DNA of 64,000 nucleotides from G963663495 sp963663495 (GTDB lineage Bacteria > Bacteroidota > Rhodothermia > Rhodothermales > Bin80): assembly GCA_963663495.1 (NCBI GenBank), contig OY760427.1:806001-870000 (forward strand), in the 5' to 3' direction. This document shows, piece after piece, positions 43,285 through 52,407 of the stretch (its first letter is position 1; every line of letters begins with the position of its first letter). The translations under genes and the position numbers were made by a program. The notes below the pieces were generated by a model, which was not told the DNA's origin, did not search any database, and was given only the letters and a program-made list of their open reading frames with translations.

Positions 43285-44919
43285 ATGGAGAGATTCGTTC
43301 CGGGAGATCCTGCTCCACCTGCCGCGTTAGAGGATATCCCTTGTTTGGTGTCCGGGTATTACACCGGTGATCCCTCGGGCCCGGTGGTGTTTGGTACCTC
43401 AGGCCATCGCGGCTCTTCATTGGTAGGCACGTTCAATGAGTCTCACATTCTCGCGATTGCTCAGGCCGTGTGCGATTTGCGCAAGGCGGAACGCATTGAT
43501 GGACCACTTTTCCTGGGCGCCGACACCCATGCACTTTCGGAGCCTGCCATGGCGACGACGCTAGAGGTGCTTGCGGCCAACGGTATGGACGTGATTCTTC
43601 AGCCGGGCATCGAGCCGCTGCCTACCCCGGTTATTTCGCGGGCGGTTCTGTCGTACAACGCTGGGAGAACATCCGGACTGGCAGATGCCATTATCATCAC
43701 ACCATCCCATAACCCTCCCGCTGATGGTGGATTAAAGTATAACGGCCCGTCGGGCGGCCCGGCTTCGGCGGTGGTGACGGGGGCCGTGGAGGAGAGGGCA
43801 AATACGCTGATGAGGGAAGGGCTAAAAGATGTACGCCGGTTGTCTCTTGCCAGCGCGAGGGCTGCCAGTACCACGCATGAGGTTGATATCATTGCTCCTT
43901 ATGTTGCCGACTTGCCGAAGTGTATAGATATTGAACGTATCAGGCAGTGCGGCCTTAAGCTCGGAGCAGATCCGATGGGCGGAGCTTCTGTCGGTTCATG
44001 GGAGCGCATCGCACAAGTGCATAGGCTGGATCTCACGCTCGTGAATCCGGGAGTGGATCCAACTTTCGCCTTTATGCCACTGGACCACGACGGCAAGATT
44101 CGTATGGATTGTTCGTCGCGCTTCGCGATGGCACGACTGGTGGATCTGAAGGAGCATTACGATGTGGCGTTCGGCAACGACCCGGATGCAGACCGCCACG
44201 GGATCGTCACACGCGGCGTCGGACTACTCAACCCCAACCATTTTCTTGCGGCAGCAACAGCGTATCTGCTTACGCACCGCCCGGCATGGAGTATGGACTG
44301 TGCCATCGCGAAGACTCTCGTCACAAGCTCTATGGTTGATCGGGTGGCGCGGGCCCATGGCCATCATGTGCACGAGGTGCCGGTAGGGTTCAAATGGTTC
44401 GTGCCAGGCCTTCTGGAAGGTGAAATTGCATTTGCCGTGGAAGAGAGTGCGGGTGCAAGTCTTTTGCAGCGGGATGGCAGGGTATGGACCACTGATAAGG
44501 ACGGGATTGTACTTTCTTTGCTGGCAGCTGAAATTACCGCCAACACTGGGCGGGGTCCCGACAAGGTGTATGCTGAGCTGGAGTCCCGATACGGGCGCTC
44601 GTATTACCGACGGGAGGACACCCCTGCTACGCCGCAAGAGCAGCAGGTGCTGAAACGGTTGTCAAGTGCGATGATCGTCGCTGATACCTTGGCTGGCGAG
44701 CCCATCACCGCGAGCATTACGGTGGCGCCCGGTAACGGGGCCGCGATCGGCGGGTTGAAGGTTTCCACTGCCAGCGGATGGTTTTGCGCCCGTCCGTCCG
44801 GCACAGAGCAAATCTATAAGCTTTATGCTGAGAGTTTCGTTAGTGATGTGCATGTGACCCGGATTCTGGAAGACGCCAGGGGGATTGTTCAAGACGCACT
44901 GCAGCGTGCAGGATCATGA
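43285..44919 (+). CDS. pgm: Phosphoglucomutase (alpha-D-glucose phosphate-specific)
   Basis: A 544-aa phosphohexomutase that interconverts glucose-1- and glucose-6-phosphate, supplying glucose-1-phosphate for UDP- and dTDP-sugars. FGTSGHRGSSL near the N terminus, the phosphoserine loop TPSHNPPADGG, the Mg-binding DPDADRHG (FGNDPDADRHGIV), the sugar-binding VEESAGAS and the phosphate-binding RPSGTEQIYKLYAES are all present. The stop overlaps the next mutase by ATGA, so the two are probably co-translated. Confidence 0.95.
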   Translation: MERFVPGDPAPPAALEDIPCLVSGYYTGDPSGPVVFGTSGHRGSSLVGTFNESHILAIAQAVCDLRKAERIDGPLFLGADTHALSEPAMATTLEVLAANGMDVILQPGIEPLPTPVISRAVLSYNAGRTSGLADAIIITPSHNPPADGGLKYNGPSGGPASAVVTGAVEERANTLMREGLKDVRRLSLASARAASTTHEVDIIAPYVADLPKCIDIERIRQCGLKLGADPMGGASVGSWERIAQVHRLDLTLVNPGVDPTFAFMPLDHDGKIRMDCSSRFAMARLVDLKEHYDVAFGNDPDADRHGIVTRGVGLLNPNHFLAAATAYLLTHRPAWSMDCAIAKTLVTSSMVDRVARAHGHHVHEVPVGFKWFVPGLLEGEIAFAVEESAGASLLQRDGRVWTTDKDGIVLSLLAAEITANTGRGPDKVYAELESRYGRSYYRREDTPATPQEQQVLKRLSSAMIVADTLAGEPITASITVAPGNGAAIGGLKVSTASGWFCARPSGTEQIYKLYAESFVSDVHVTRILEDARGIVQDALQRAGS

Positions 44920-46307
44920 CAGCAATACCGGTCAGGTTTGGAACAGATGGCTGGCGGGCGGTGCTGGCGGATGATTTTACGCTCGCCAATCTGAGGAGGG
45001 TGACGCTTGGTACTGTGGAGTGGCTCACAAGCCATGCTATGGGGCGTCCCAGCGTAGTCGTGGGATGCGACGCACGTTTTATGGGTACTACGTTTGCCCA
45101 GTTCGTGGCAAGCACCTTCGTGGAGGAGGGCATCAATGTGGTAATGGCGCGGGGTATCACTCCGACACCAGCCATCAGTTGGTATGCTGCTACGCACGGG
45201 ATGGACGCAGGCATTGCCATTACCGCTAGCCACAATCCCCCGGAGTACAACGGCTACAAGGTGAAGACGGGGGATGGTGCCCCTGCAGGCACAGACATCA
45301 CCCGCCGGATCGAACTTCACGCCAACTTGGGAGAGGTAACAGGCATTCCTGGTAGTGGGCAGCTAAAGAGTGTCGCCGTTGGTGCTTCCTATCTGAACCA
45401 CTTGAAGCAGTGCTTCAATCTTGAGGTTATCAAACAGGCTGGGCTTCACATGGTACATGATGCCATGTTTGGGGCCTCCCGTGGGTGTTTCAGGAAGATC
45501 CTGGCAGGGCGTCATGTGGCGCAGATCCGCAGCACGGAGAATCCCGGGTTTGATGGTTTGGCGCCGGAGCCCATCGGTCGTAACCTTGGAGCGCTCTCCG
45601 CGGCAGTTGTGGCGCGCACGAGTAGTATCGGCATTGCAAACGATGGAGACGGGGACCGGATAGGTGTGGTAGATGAGACCGGGGAGGTAATGTCTCCGCA
45701 CACGCTGATGGCAGTGTTTGTGAAGTATTTGCACGAGGAAAAGGGTCTTACCGGGCTTATCATCAAGTCGGTATCAACATCTCGTATGCTGGATCGCATG
45801 GCCGCGGCCTACGGCCTGCGGTGCGTGACATGCCCCATCGGGTTCAAGTACATTGCTCCAAGTGTAGTAAAAGGGGAGGCGCTGGTAGGGGGTGAGGAAT
45901 CTGGCGGGATCGCCTTCAAGGGACACATTCCGGATCGCGACGGGATTTATGCAGGGATGCTGCTGCTGGAAATGCTTGCCGTCCGAGGCAAGAGCCTGAC
46001 GGCATTGATTGACGAGGTTCATCAGGAGTTCGGTCCGCACGCTTACCGCCGTATTGACCTCAAGACGGTCAAGAAGGCCTCTGTTCTGGCACTCCTTGGT
46101 AGTGACGGTGGGCTTAGGCGAATTGCAGGGGAGCCGGTTGTCAAGGTGGACAGGACAGATGGATTCAAGCACATCACGGAAAAGGGTTGGCTTCTTGTGC
46201 GCCCTTCAGGGACCGAGCCACTACTGCGTCTGTATGCGGAGGGGGAAACCGGGGCGATGGTAAATGCCATGTTGCAGGATGTTATGGACCAGCTTGGTCT
46301 GAACTAG
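44916..46307 (+). CDS. Phosphoglucosamine/phosphomannomutase family protein
   Basis: A 463-aa alpha-D-phosphohexomutase. FGTDGWRAVLADDFTL, the catalytic serine loop TASHNPPEYNGYKVK, the metal loop NDGDGDRIGVVDE, GGEESGGIAFKGHIPDRDG and RPSGTEPLLRLYAEG are intact. Substrate is not certain: GlcN-6-P (GlmM), Man-6-P (ManB) or Glc-6-P. A mannose-phosphate role would supply the GDP-mannose used by Gmd and Fcl; this is inference. Confidence 0.9.
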   Translation: MTAIPVRFGTDGWRAVLADDFTLANLRRVTLGTVEWLTSHAMGRPSVVVGCDARFMGTTFAQFVASTFVEEGINVVMARGITPTPAISWYAATHGMDAGIAITASHNPPEYNGYKVKTGDGAPAGTDITRRIELHANLGEVTGIPGSGQLKSVAVGASYLNHLKQCFNLEVIKQAGLHMVHDAMFGASRGCFRKILAGRHVAQIRSTENPGFDGLAPEPIGRNLGALSAAVVARTSSIGIANDGDGDRIGVVDETGEVMSPHTLMAVFVKYLHEEKGLTGLIIKSVSTSRMLDRMAAAYGLRCVTCPIGFKYIAPSVVKGEALVGGEESGGIAFKGHIPDRDGIYAGMLLLEMLAVRGKSLTALIDEVHQEFGPHAYRRIDLKTVKKASVLALLGSDGGLRRIAGEPVVKVDRTDGFKHITEKGWLLVRPSGTEPLLRLYAEGETGAMVNAMLQDVMDQLGLN

Positions 46308-46360
46308 TCTGGCATCCTTCCTGTTGTTGTGCTTCCGGGCAACAATCGGTAGGCCAAGCG

Positions 46361-46368
46361 TTAGAATA
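46361..46368. repeat. 8-bp target duplication of TnpB unit 3 (left copy)
   Basis: TTAGAATA precedes the terminal GGG of unit 3; TTAGAATG follows its other end (47827-47834), 7 of 8 matching. Confidence 0.75.
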
Positions 46369-47826
46369 GGGAGTTATATGGCTGAGTGCCACGTGTTTTC
46401 GCAGGAGTTACTTTTTGTGCTTTGGTGGTGCAGACAGGGTGGCTTTCGCCAGTTTTTCATAATCGGTTCCCGCTTTTCACGAACAAACTGCAATTATTTC
46501 AAATAACCCAACATGTGGGTATTCATGCTATATAATTTCCATATATTAGGGAGTTATATACCACAGTGCCATGCCCGAAACGGTTAGTGCATACCGCAAT
46601 ATCACATACAGGCTGTTGCCCGGAAGTCGGAGTAACGCCAAGCAACTTGCTGGATTAGCGGGTGCGTGTAGGTTTGTGTGGAATGCCATCCTCGCAGAGC
46701 AGAGCGAGGCGTACAGGAAAGCGAAAGAGGCTGGAGAGAAGCCGCCCTCGGTAAGCTTCTTCTCGCTGGGGAAGCGGTTCACGGAGCTGCGCCGCACGGT
46801 CGAGTGGCTACCTGAATACTCCTTTGGTGTCGTTAGATACACATTGAAATATCAGGCGGATGCATGGAAGGCATTCTTCAAGGAGGGTAAGAGAAGACCG
46901 AGATTCCATTCCAGACGTGGTAGTACGCCTTCGTCCACGATCCCGGATAACGTAAGGGTTCGGGATGGCAAGCTGTATATCCCGAAAGTGGGATATATGG
47001 CGCTCCGCAGGCGGGGAGGCAACCCGTACCCTGATGGTATACCCGTCAAAGCCACGGTAAAGAAGAACGCCGGCAAAGGGTATGCTGTCATCTGCTACAA
47101 GATGGAGGCACCTGTAATAGAGGATACCGGCGGTGCTGTAGGCATTGACCGTAATTGCGGGCAGGTCGCTATGGTCTCCACAGAGGGCGATACAAGCATT
47201 ATCAGACAACCGGATACGAAGCGTCTTGATGCCAAGTTGAAGCGGCATCAGCGAAGACTGGCGAGACAGAAGAAAGGCTCCAACCGTCGTAACAGGCGGA
47301 AGCATAGCATCGCCCGCATACAGCGCAAGCGTGCTAACGTCCTCAAGAATGCGAACCACCAGGTAAGTCGCAGTATTGCCAATTGCTCCTCAACGGTGAT
47401 ACTGGAGGACCTGAAGATCAAAGCGATGACTCGTTCAGCTAAGGGGACGATGGAGAGCTTTGGCACAAACGTCAGACAGAAGTCTGGCCTCAACCGTGGG
47501 ATACTGCAAACAGGTTGGGGCCAGCTGGATCAGATGCTGGGCTATAAGTGCCGCAAGGTGATAAAGGTTACCGCTGCCTATACCAGTCAGCGGTGTTCTG
47601 TGTGTGGGCACACAGAAGCGAGTAACCGTAAGACACGGAGCAAATTCACGTGTATGTCCTGTGGACATGCGGATCATGCAGACCTGAATGCGGCTGCAAA
47701 CATATTGGCCTCCGGGATTGGGGCTTCTGCGCGGCGAGGGGCGTTCGGGTTACCGACCCCTATGACCCGTGAAATTGATACTAGTGCCTCACTGTGTACA
47801 CTTGGTCACTCACGTATATAATTCCC
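46369..47826 (+). mobile_element. TIR-bounded TnpB unit, copy 3, with intact tnpB
   Basis: A 1458-bp unit, exactly 17 bp shorter than copies 1 and 2, which matches the missing 17-bp duplication. The left end is GGGAGTTATATGGCTGAGTG; the right end is ...CACTCACGTATATAATTCCC. A MITE-like block (46369-46540) is followed by ATATATTA (46541-46548) and an inner end GGGAGTTATATACCACAGTG (46549-46568). Eight-base flanks match at 7 of 8 positions. It is inserted 4 bases before the start codon of the DsbA-like gene, directly after the duplication. Confidence 0.85.
46571..47821 (+). CDS. tnpB: TnpB RNA-guided nuclease, intact copy
   Basis: A 416-aa TnpB, the only uninterrupted copy of four. The N-terminal OrfB helix-turn-helix region has ITYRLLPGSRSNAKQLAGLAG, ACRFVWNAIL. 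The RuvC residues are Asp in GIDRNCG (~194), Glu in VILEDLKI (~280) and Asp in HADLNAA (~376). A zinc ribbon lies between the last two (CSVCGH...CMSCGH). Where the other copies have the 17-bp insertion, this one reads RYTLKYQADAW. The gene begins two bases after the inner inverted end and its stop TAA lies inside the right terminal repeat, so there is no non-coding right end. Any guide RNA would have to overlap the 3' part of the gene and continue into the flank. No TnpA accompanies it. Confidence 0.92.
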   Translation: MPETVSAYRNITYRLLPGSRSNAKQLAGLAGACRFVWNAILAEQSEAYRKAKEAGEKPPSVSFFSLGKRFTELRRTVEWLPEYSFGVVRYTLKYQADAWKAFFKEGKRRPRFHSRRGSTPSSTIPDNVRVRDGKLYIPKVGYMALRRRGGNPYPDGIPVKATVKKNAGKGYAVICYKMEAPVIEDTGGAVGIDRNCGQVAMVSTEGDTSIIRQPDTKRLDAKLKRHQRRLARQKKGSNRRNRRKHSIARIQRKRANVLKNANHQVSRSIANCSSTVILEDLKIKAMTRSAKGTMESFGTNVRQKSGLNRGILQTGWGQLDQMLGYKCRKVIKVTAAYTSQRCSVCGHTEASNRKTRSKFTCMSCGHADHADLNAAANILASGIGASARRGAFGLPTPMTREIDTSASLCTLGHSRI

Positions 47827-47834
47827 TTAGAATG
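47827..47834. repeat. 8-bp target duplication of TnpB unit 3 (right copy)
   Basis: TTAGAATG, see 46361-46368. It sits 4 bases before the ATG of the downstream gene. Confidence 0.75.
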
Positions 47835-47838
47835 CGTC

Positions 47839-48741
47839 ATGAAACGAAGCGTTGCCATAGTATTCCTGATTCCTTTTCTGGTACACTCGTCTGCGGCCCA
47901 GGACGCATTGGATGTTGAGCGGATACTGGAGAATGTTCGGTATGAAATCCCGCAGTTCAGGGGTATCCCGCTGGACCTCAGGGGCTTGGAGGAGACCGAA
48001 TTTTCCGGGGTGTTCAGCGGACAGTTGGTAGTTACGGGCGGGAAGCCGTACCCGGTTCTGATTGCCGGCAGTGATCTGTTCATAATTGCAGCAGGTCCGA
48101 TTGACATTAGCCGGCTTCCTTCGGAGCTGGCCCGGTTAGCGGAGGCGGAGGAGCAGGCGCTTGAGGAGCAGGCGCGGGAGAGGAGCGTGGAACTGGATCG
48201 TTTTGCTGTCGGAATGCCGGCTAGGGGCAATCTGGATGCCGCGGTGACGGTATACGAGTTTTCTGATTTTCAATGTCCGTACTGTGCACGCGGCTTTACC
48301 ACCATTGAGGAGCTGCTGGAGAAGCGCGGGCAGGACATACGCTTCGTATACTTGCACCTTCCCTTGCAGATGCATGAATGGGCCAAGCCAGCGGCCATAG
48401 CGTCCACGTGCGCCGGGTTCCAAGACGCTAATGCGTTCTGGAAACTGCATGACAGCTACTTTCTGAATCAGGACGCAATAACGCTTGACAACCTTCTGGA
48501 GCGGAGTCAGGAATACCTTGCGGATAGCGGGATTAACGTTGATCGGTGGACGGCGTGTGCCTCAGATGAGGCCTCTGCCGCATACGGCGGCGCCCGGGCA
48601 CAGGTGGATGCTTCCATTGAGCTTGCTTCCAAGTATGGTATTACCGGCACGCCGAGTTTTTTTGTGAATGGGCGATTCTTGCGGGGAATTCATTCGGTAG
48701 AGGAATTTGACGAAGTGATAGACGAATATGCTGTGCAGTAG
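47839..48741 (+). CDS. DsbA-family thioredoxin-like exported protein
   Basis: A 300-aa exported thiol oxidoreductase/disulfide-bond protein. The signal peptide is MKRSVAIVFLIPFLVHSSAAQ. An N-terminal domain (~30-95) precedes the DsbA-like/thioredoxin_4 domain with VYEFSDFQCPYCARGF (active-site CPYC, ~145) and the cis-Pro region GITGTPSFFVNGR. The ATG at 47839 is chosen because it starts the signal peptide; no Shine-Dalgarno is visible, and the transposon now lies just upstream, so expression may have changed. Confidence 0.88.
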   Translation: MKRSVAIVFLIPFLVHSSAAQDALDVERILENVRYEIPQFRGIPLDLRGLEETEFSGVFSGQLVVTGGKPYPVLIAGSDLFIIAAGPIDISRLPSELARLAEAEEQALEEQARERSVELDRFAVGMPARGNLDAAVTVYEFSDFQCPYCARGFTTIEELLEKRGQDIRFVYLHLPLQMHEWAKPAAIASTCAGFQDANAFWKLHDSYFLNQDAITLDNLLERSQEYLADSGINVDRWTACASDEASAAYGGARAQVDASIELASKYGITGTPSFFVNGRFLRGIHSVEEFDEVIDEYAVQ

Positions 48742-48751
48742 GGACTGGTAG

Positions 48752-49582
48752 TCAGATGCCGAGCCCTCCCGTGACTTCCAGCGTATGTCCGGTGATGTAG
48801 TCTGCCAGAGGCGAGGCCAGGAGCACGATGCCGCCGGCTGCTTCTTCGACGCTACCAAGCCTCTCCATCGGGATGGAGGCAAATGCATTTTCCCTGTGAG
48901 CCGCCGGAATTCCCACAGCTACATCGTATCCTGCTACACGGACCGACTGGGCATCCTCGCGGGGGCGTGTGAGGCGTGTATTGATGAAACCGAATGCGAC
49001 CGTGTTGCATCGGATGCCGTAGCGACCCCATTCTCTGGCGATGGTCTTGGTCAGCCCCACGACGCCCATCTTAGCTGTGGCGTAATTGGCCTGCCCGGTG
49101 TTGCCGTGAAGGCCGGAGGTGGAAGACACGTTTACGATGCACCGTCTTTGCTTCGGGCGTCCGTGCGCGGCTATTTCACGTTTGGCAGCCGCCCGCCAGC
49201 TGTGTGATAACGCCCGGATGATGCGAAACGGAGCATTCACATGGATATCCAGGATTCGTGACCACTGTTCGTCTCCCATCTTGTGCACCATGCCATCCCA
49301 CGTATAGCCCGCATTGTTGACCATAACATTGATGGGGCCCAGCGAGCGTTGTGCTGCTTTTACCAGTCGGTCAGGGAATGCCGGGTCGGTAACGTCTCCG
49401 GCAAGGGCAATAGCCTTCGTGCCGGTTTTCTGCAGCTGTGTTGCTACCTCGTCACATGCGCTGCGGTCAAGGTCGTTGACCAGCACGGCGGCGCCATGGG
49501 CTGCAAACAGGCTCGCGGCTGCGCGACCGATCCCGCGGCCTGCCCCTGTGATGACGACAACTTCTTTCTTGAACATGGACAT
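48752..49582 (-). CDS. Short-chain dehydrogenase/reductase (FabG-like)
   Basis: A 276-aa NAD(P)-dependent reductase. TGAGRGIGRAAA (Rossmann loop, ~12), NNAG, catalytic Ser in VNVSSTSG and Tyr/Lys in YATAKMG are present. The C-terminal LASPLADYITGHTLEVTGGLG is typical of the 3-oxoacyl-ACP reductase class. It has an insertion of ~15 residues before the Ser strand (AAKREIAAHGRPKQRR). ATGs at 49582 and 49576 are both possible; a longer frame to 49753 would overlap the divergent oxidoreductase. The substrate is unknown. Confidence 0.88.
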   Translation of the reverse strand: MSMFKKEVVVITGAGRGIGRAAASLFAAHGAAVLVNDLDRSACDEVATQLQKTGTKAIALAGDVTDPAFPDRLVKAAQRSLGPINVMVNNAGYTWDGMVHKMGDEQWSRILDIHVNAPFRIIRALSHSWRAAAKREIAAHGRPKQRRCIVNVSSTSGLHGNTGQANYATAKMGVVGLTKTIAREWGRYGIRCNTVAFGFINTRLTRPREDAQSVRVAGYDVAVGIPAAHRENAFASIPMERLGSVEEAAGGIVLLASPLADYITGHTLEVTGGLGI

Positions 49583-49713
49583 TGGAGTTCGGAGCTGGGT
49601 GCTTTGCTGATTATTGGCGTACGCGCAGGATGTTTCTGCCGCGAAATTAATTGTTCGTGTGGAGCAAGATGTATGGTACACGTATCTTGCAGTACACTTG
49701 ACTGCACCTCCGC

Positions 49714-51036
49714 ATGAAACCTGCAATTGATCGTCGGGCTTTTTTGAAAACATCCTCCGCTGCCGGACTGGGCATTCTGGGCCATTTTACTGTGGGAGGA
49801 AGTCGCGCTGCACCGTCTGATACGATGGTGGCGGCGGTTATGGGGGTCAACAGTCGAGGGCGTGTCCTCGGGCAGTCTTTTGCCAAGGCCAACGGATGCC
49901 GGGTAAAGACGCTGTGCGATGTTGATGCGAGAGCTATCGGGGTGGCTCGGCAGGCCATCGCCGATGTCTCGGACTCAGACCCGGGGGGAGAGGAAGACAT
50001 CCGGAGGGTGCTTGAAGACCCTGATATTGATGTATTGGTCATCGCGGCACCGGATCATTGGCATGCGCCGGCTGCGATAATGGCCTTGCAGGCCGGCAAG
50101 CATGTTTACGTGGAGAAGCCATGCGGTTATAACCCGCACGAGGGGGAGATGCTGGTGGAGGCGCAAGCCACGTATGACCGCGTTGTTCAGATGGGTAATC
50201 AGCAGCGTGCGTCTGCCGAGAGTCAGCAGATCATACAGGCCATCAGAGAGGGACTGATCGGACGCGTGTATTATGGCCGCTCCTGGTACGCCAATACGCG
50301 TGGGAGTATCGGGTTTGGAACGGAAGCACCGGTCCCGGATTGGTTGAACTATGATTTATGGCAGGGACCAGCTCCGAGGGTCCAGTACAGAGACAACCTG
50401 ATCCACTACAATTGGCACTGGTTCTGGCATTGGGGTACGGGTGAAATCTGTAATAACGGGACCCACGAAATTGACATTTGTCGTTGGGCATTGGGTGTAG
50501 ACTATCCCATCAAGGTGACATCGTCCGGCGGACGGTTCGCGTACCAGGACGATTGGGAATTCTATGACACGCAGGTCGCGTCCTTTGAATTTCCGGACGG
50601 AAAGATGCTTACCTGGGATGGCAGGAGCTGCAACGGAAAGTTCGAGAACGGGATGGGGCGTGGAGCTTCGATACACGGTGAGCGCGGCACGGTTGTGATG
50701 GACCGCCAGGGGTATGTGGTCTACGATCAGAACAACACGGAGATTTGGAAGCGTATGCGATCAGCCACGGTGTCAACCATGGATGTTGTGGGCGGCGGTG
50801 GTTTGACTGACGAGCATATTGACAATTTCTTGCGTGTGATCAGGGAAGGGGGGATGCAGTTTTCTCCCATTGATGAGGGGCACAAGAGTACGCTTCTCTG
50901 CCACTTGGGCAATATTGCTCAGCATACAGGGCGCACCCTGCACTGTGATCCTGCGGACGGCAAGATCCTGGGTGATGAGGAGGCGATGCAAATGTGGAGG
51001 CGCGCGTATGAACCTGGATGGGAAGTACGCGTCTAG
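49714..51036 (+). CDS. Tat-exported Gfo/Idh/MocA-family oxidoreductase
   Basis: A 440-aa NAD(P)-binding oxidoreductase, expected to act on sugars or cyclitols outside the cytoplasm. The N terminus has a Tat motif (DRRAFLK) and hydrophobic stretch. The Rossmann part has VAAVMGVNSRG, CDVDARAIG, DVLVIAAPDHWHAPAAIMALQAGKHVYVEKP (catalytic EKP), and the C-terminal domain has NWHWFWHWGTGEICNNGTHEIDICRWALG. A second gene of the family follows 29 bp later. Such pairs are common in Bacteroidota and Planctomycetes; the substrate is not predictable. Confidence 0.9.
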   Translation: MKPAIDRRAFLKTSSAAGLGILGHFTVGGSRAAPSDTMVAAVMGVNSRGRVLGQSFAKANGCRVKTLCDVDARAIGVARQAIADVSDSDPGGEEDIRRVLEDPDIDVLVIAAPDHWHAPAAIMALQAGKHVYVEKPCGYNPHEGEMLVEAQATYDRVVQMGNQQRASAESQQIIQAIREGLIGRVYYGRSWYANTRGSIGFGTEAPVPDWLNYDLWQGPAPRVQYRDNLIHYNWHWFWHWGTGEICNNGTHEIDICRWALGVDYPIKVTSSGGRFAYQDDWEFYDTQVASFEFPDGKMLTWDGRSCNGKFENGMGRGASIHGERGTVVMDRQGYVVYDQNNTEIWKRMRSATVSTMDVVGGGGLTDEHIDNFLRVIREGGMQFSPIDEGHKSTLLCHLGNIAQHTGRTLHCDPADGKILGDEEAMQMWRRAYEPGWEVRV

Positions 51037-51065
51037 GCAGTTACAGTTGAGAACAGGGCATTGAT

Positions 51066-52400
51066 ATGGCACGCGTTTCACGGAGGGAATTTATCAAAGC
51101 CGGGGGCATGGCTGGCACTGCGATGGCTGCGGGTTCGCTGGGTAAGCGTCCACACGAAAAGATGCGTGTGGCGCTTGTAGGGACGGGAATTCGGGGCACC
51201 GGCATGTGGGGTCGGAGTCTTGTGCAGCAGTATTCGGACTACATAACCTTTGTCGGGCTGTGCGACACGAATCCTGGTCGTCTGGCATATGCCCGCGACT
51301 ACATTGGAGTTGAGTGCACTACATTCACGGACGTTGCGCAGATGCTGCAGGTAACGAGTCCGCAGACGGTGATCGTGGCGACGATGGACTCCACGCATCA
51401 CACGCAGATCATACAGGCGCTGGATATGGGCTGCGATGTCATCACGGAAAAACCGATGACCACGGATGCGGCCAAGTGTCAAGCTATTCTGGACGCCCAA
51501 GCGCGTTCGCGCAAGAATGTGACCGTTACCTTCAACTACCGGTATTCTCCACACCGGCAGAAGATAAAGGAGATGTTGATGTCAGGACGGATTGGCAGGG
51601 TTACATCCGTTGATCTTCACTGGTACTTGAATGTATACCATGGAGCCTCCTACTTTAGGCGGTGGCATGGGAAAGAGCGCTATGGGGGAACCCTTTTTGT
51701 TCACAAGGCGTCTCACCATTTTGATCTGTTGAACTGGTGGCTTGAGTCCGAGCCCGACGAGGTATTTGCCTTCGGCGACTTGGAGTATTACGGCCACAAC
51801 AATAGCTTTCGCCACACCAACTGCCGTGGGTGTCCGCATGCGAGCGAATGTGCCCATTATTGGGATATCACAAGCAATCAACGGTTGATGGACCTGTACG
51901 TACGGAACGAGCACTACGACGGGTACCTGCGCGACGGGTGCGTTTGGAGCCAGGAGATTGACATTTATGATAAAATGTCAGTCCAGATCCGCTATGCCAA
52001 TGGAGCGCACGTCAGCTATTCTTGTACCACATACTCCCCGTATGAGGGATACCGAATCGCGTTTAATGGTACGCGCGGCCGGTTGGAAGCATGGATTCAG
52101 GAGCAACAGCCTTGGGAATCTCGTCCATATGATGAGTTGCGTGTAACGGACAATTTCGGGGATACGGAGTTGATTCGTGTGGACCATCAGGGTGGAGGGC
52201 ATGGCGGCGGTGACACTCGGCTTAAAGACAGGTTGTTCAAGGACCCGACTATACCGGACTCCTACCGTCAGGCAGCGGGAGTTCGTGACGGGGCTATGTC
52301 CATCCTTGTGGGCATAGCTGCAAGAAAAAGCGTAAAGTCAGGAGAACCGATACGTATTAGTTCGTTATCATCACTTAAGCCCCGATCTCAAAAACCATAG
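51066..52400 (+). CDS. Second Tat-exported Gfo/Idh/MocA-family oxidoreductase
   Basis: A 444-aa relative of the preceding gene. The Tat motif is SRREFIK; Rossmann motif RVALVGTGIRGTGMWG; CDTNPGRLAYAR; catalytic region DVITEKPMTTDAAKC. A Cys-containing insert (NCRGCPHASECAHYWD) near residue 260 could bind a metal; this is inference. Together with the upstream gene it may act on the same periplasmic substrate. Confidence 0.88.
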   Translation: MARVSRREFIKAGGMAGTAMAAGSLGKRPHEKMRVALVGTGIRGTGMWGRSLVQQYSDYITFVGLCDTNPGRLAYARDYIGVECTTFTDVAQMLQVTSPQTVIVATMDSTHHTQIIQALDMGCDVITEKPMTTDAAKCQAILDAQARSRKNVTVTFNYRYSPHRQKIKEMLMSGRIGRVTSVDLHWYLNVYHGASYFRRWHGKERYGGTLFVHKASHHFDLLNWWLESEPDEVFAFGDLEYYGHNNSFRHTNCRGCPHASECAHYWDITSNQRLMDLYVRNEHYDGYLRDGCVWSQEIDIYDKMSVQIRYANGAHVSYSCTTYSPYEGYRIAFNGTRGRLEAWIQEQQPWESRPYDELRVTDNFGDTELIRVDHQGGGHGGGDTRLKDRLFKDPTIPDSYRQAAGVRDGAMSILVGIAARKSVKSGEPIRISSLSSLKPRSQKP

Positions 52401-52407
52401 TATTGGC

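Noticed and set aside
46369..47826. IS200/IS605 Y1 transposase (TnpA) linked to tnpB
   Set aside because: No frame with HUH or catalytic Tyr motifs lies in or beside any of the four units.
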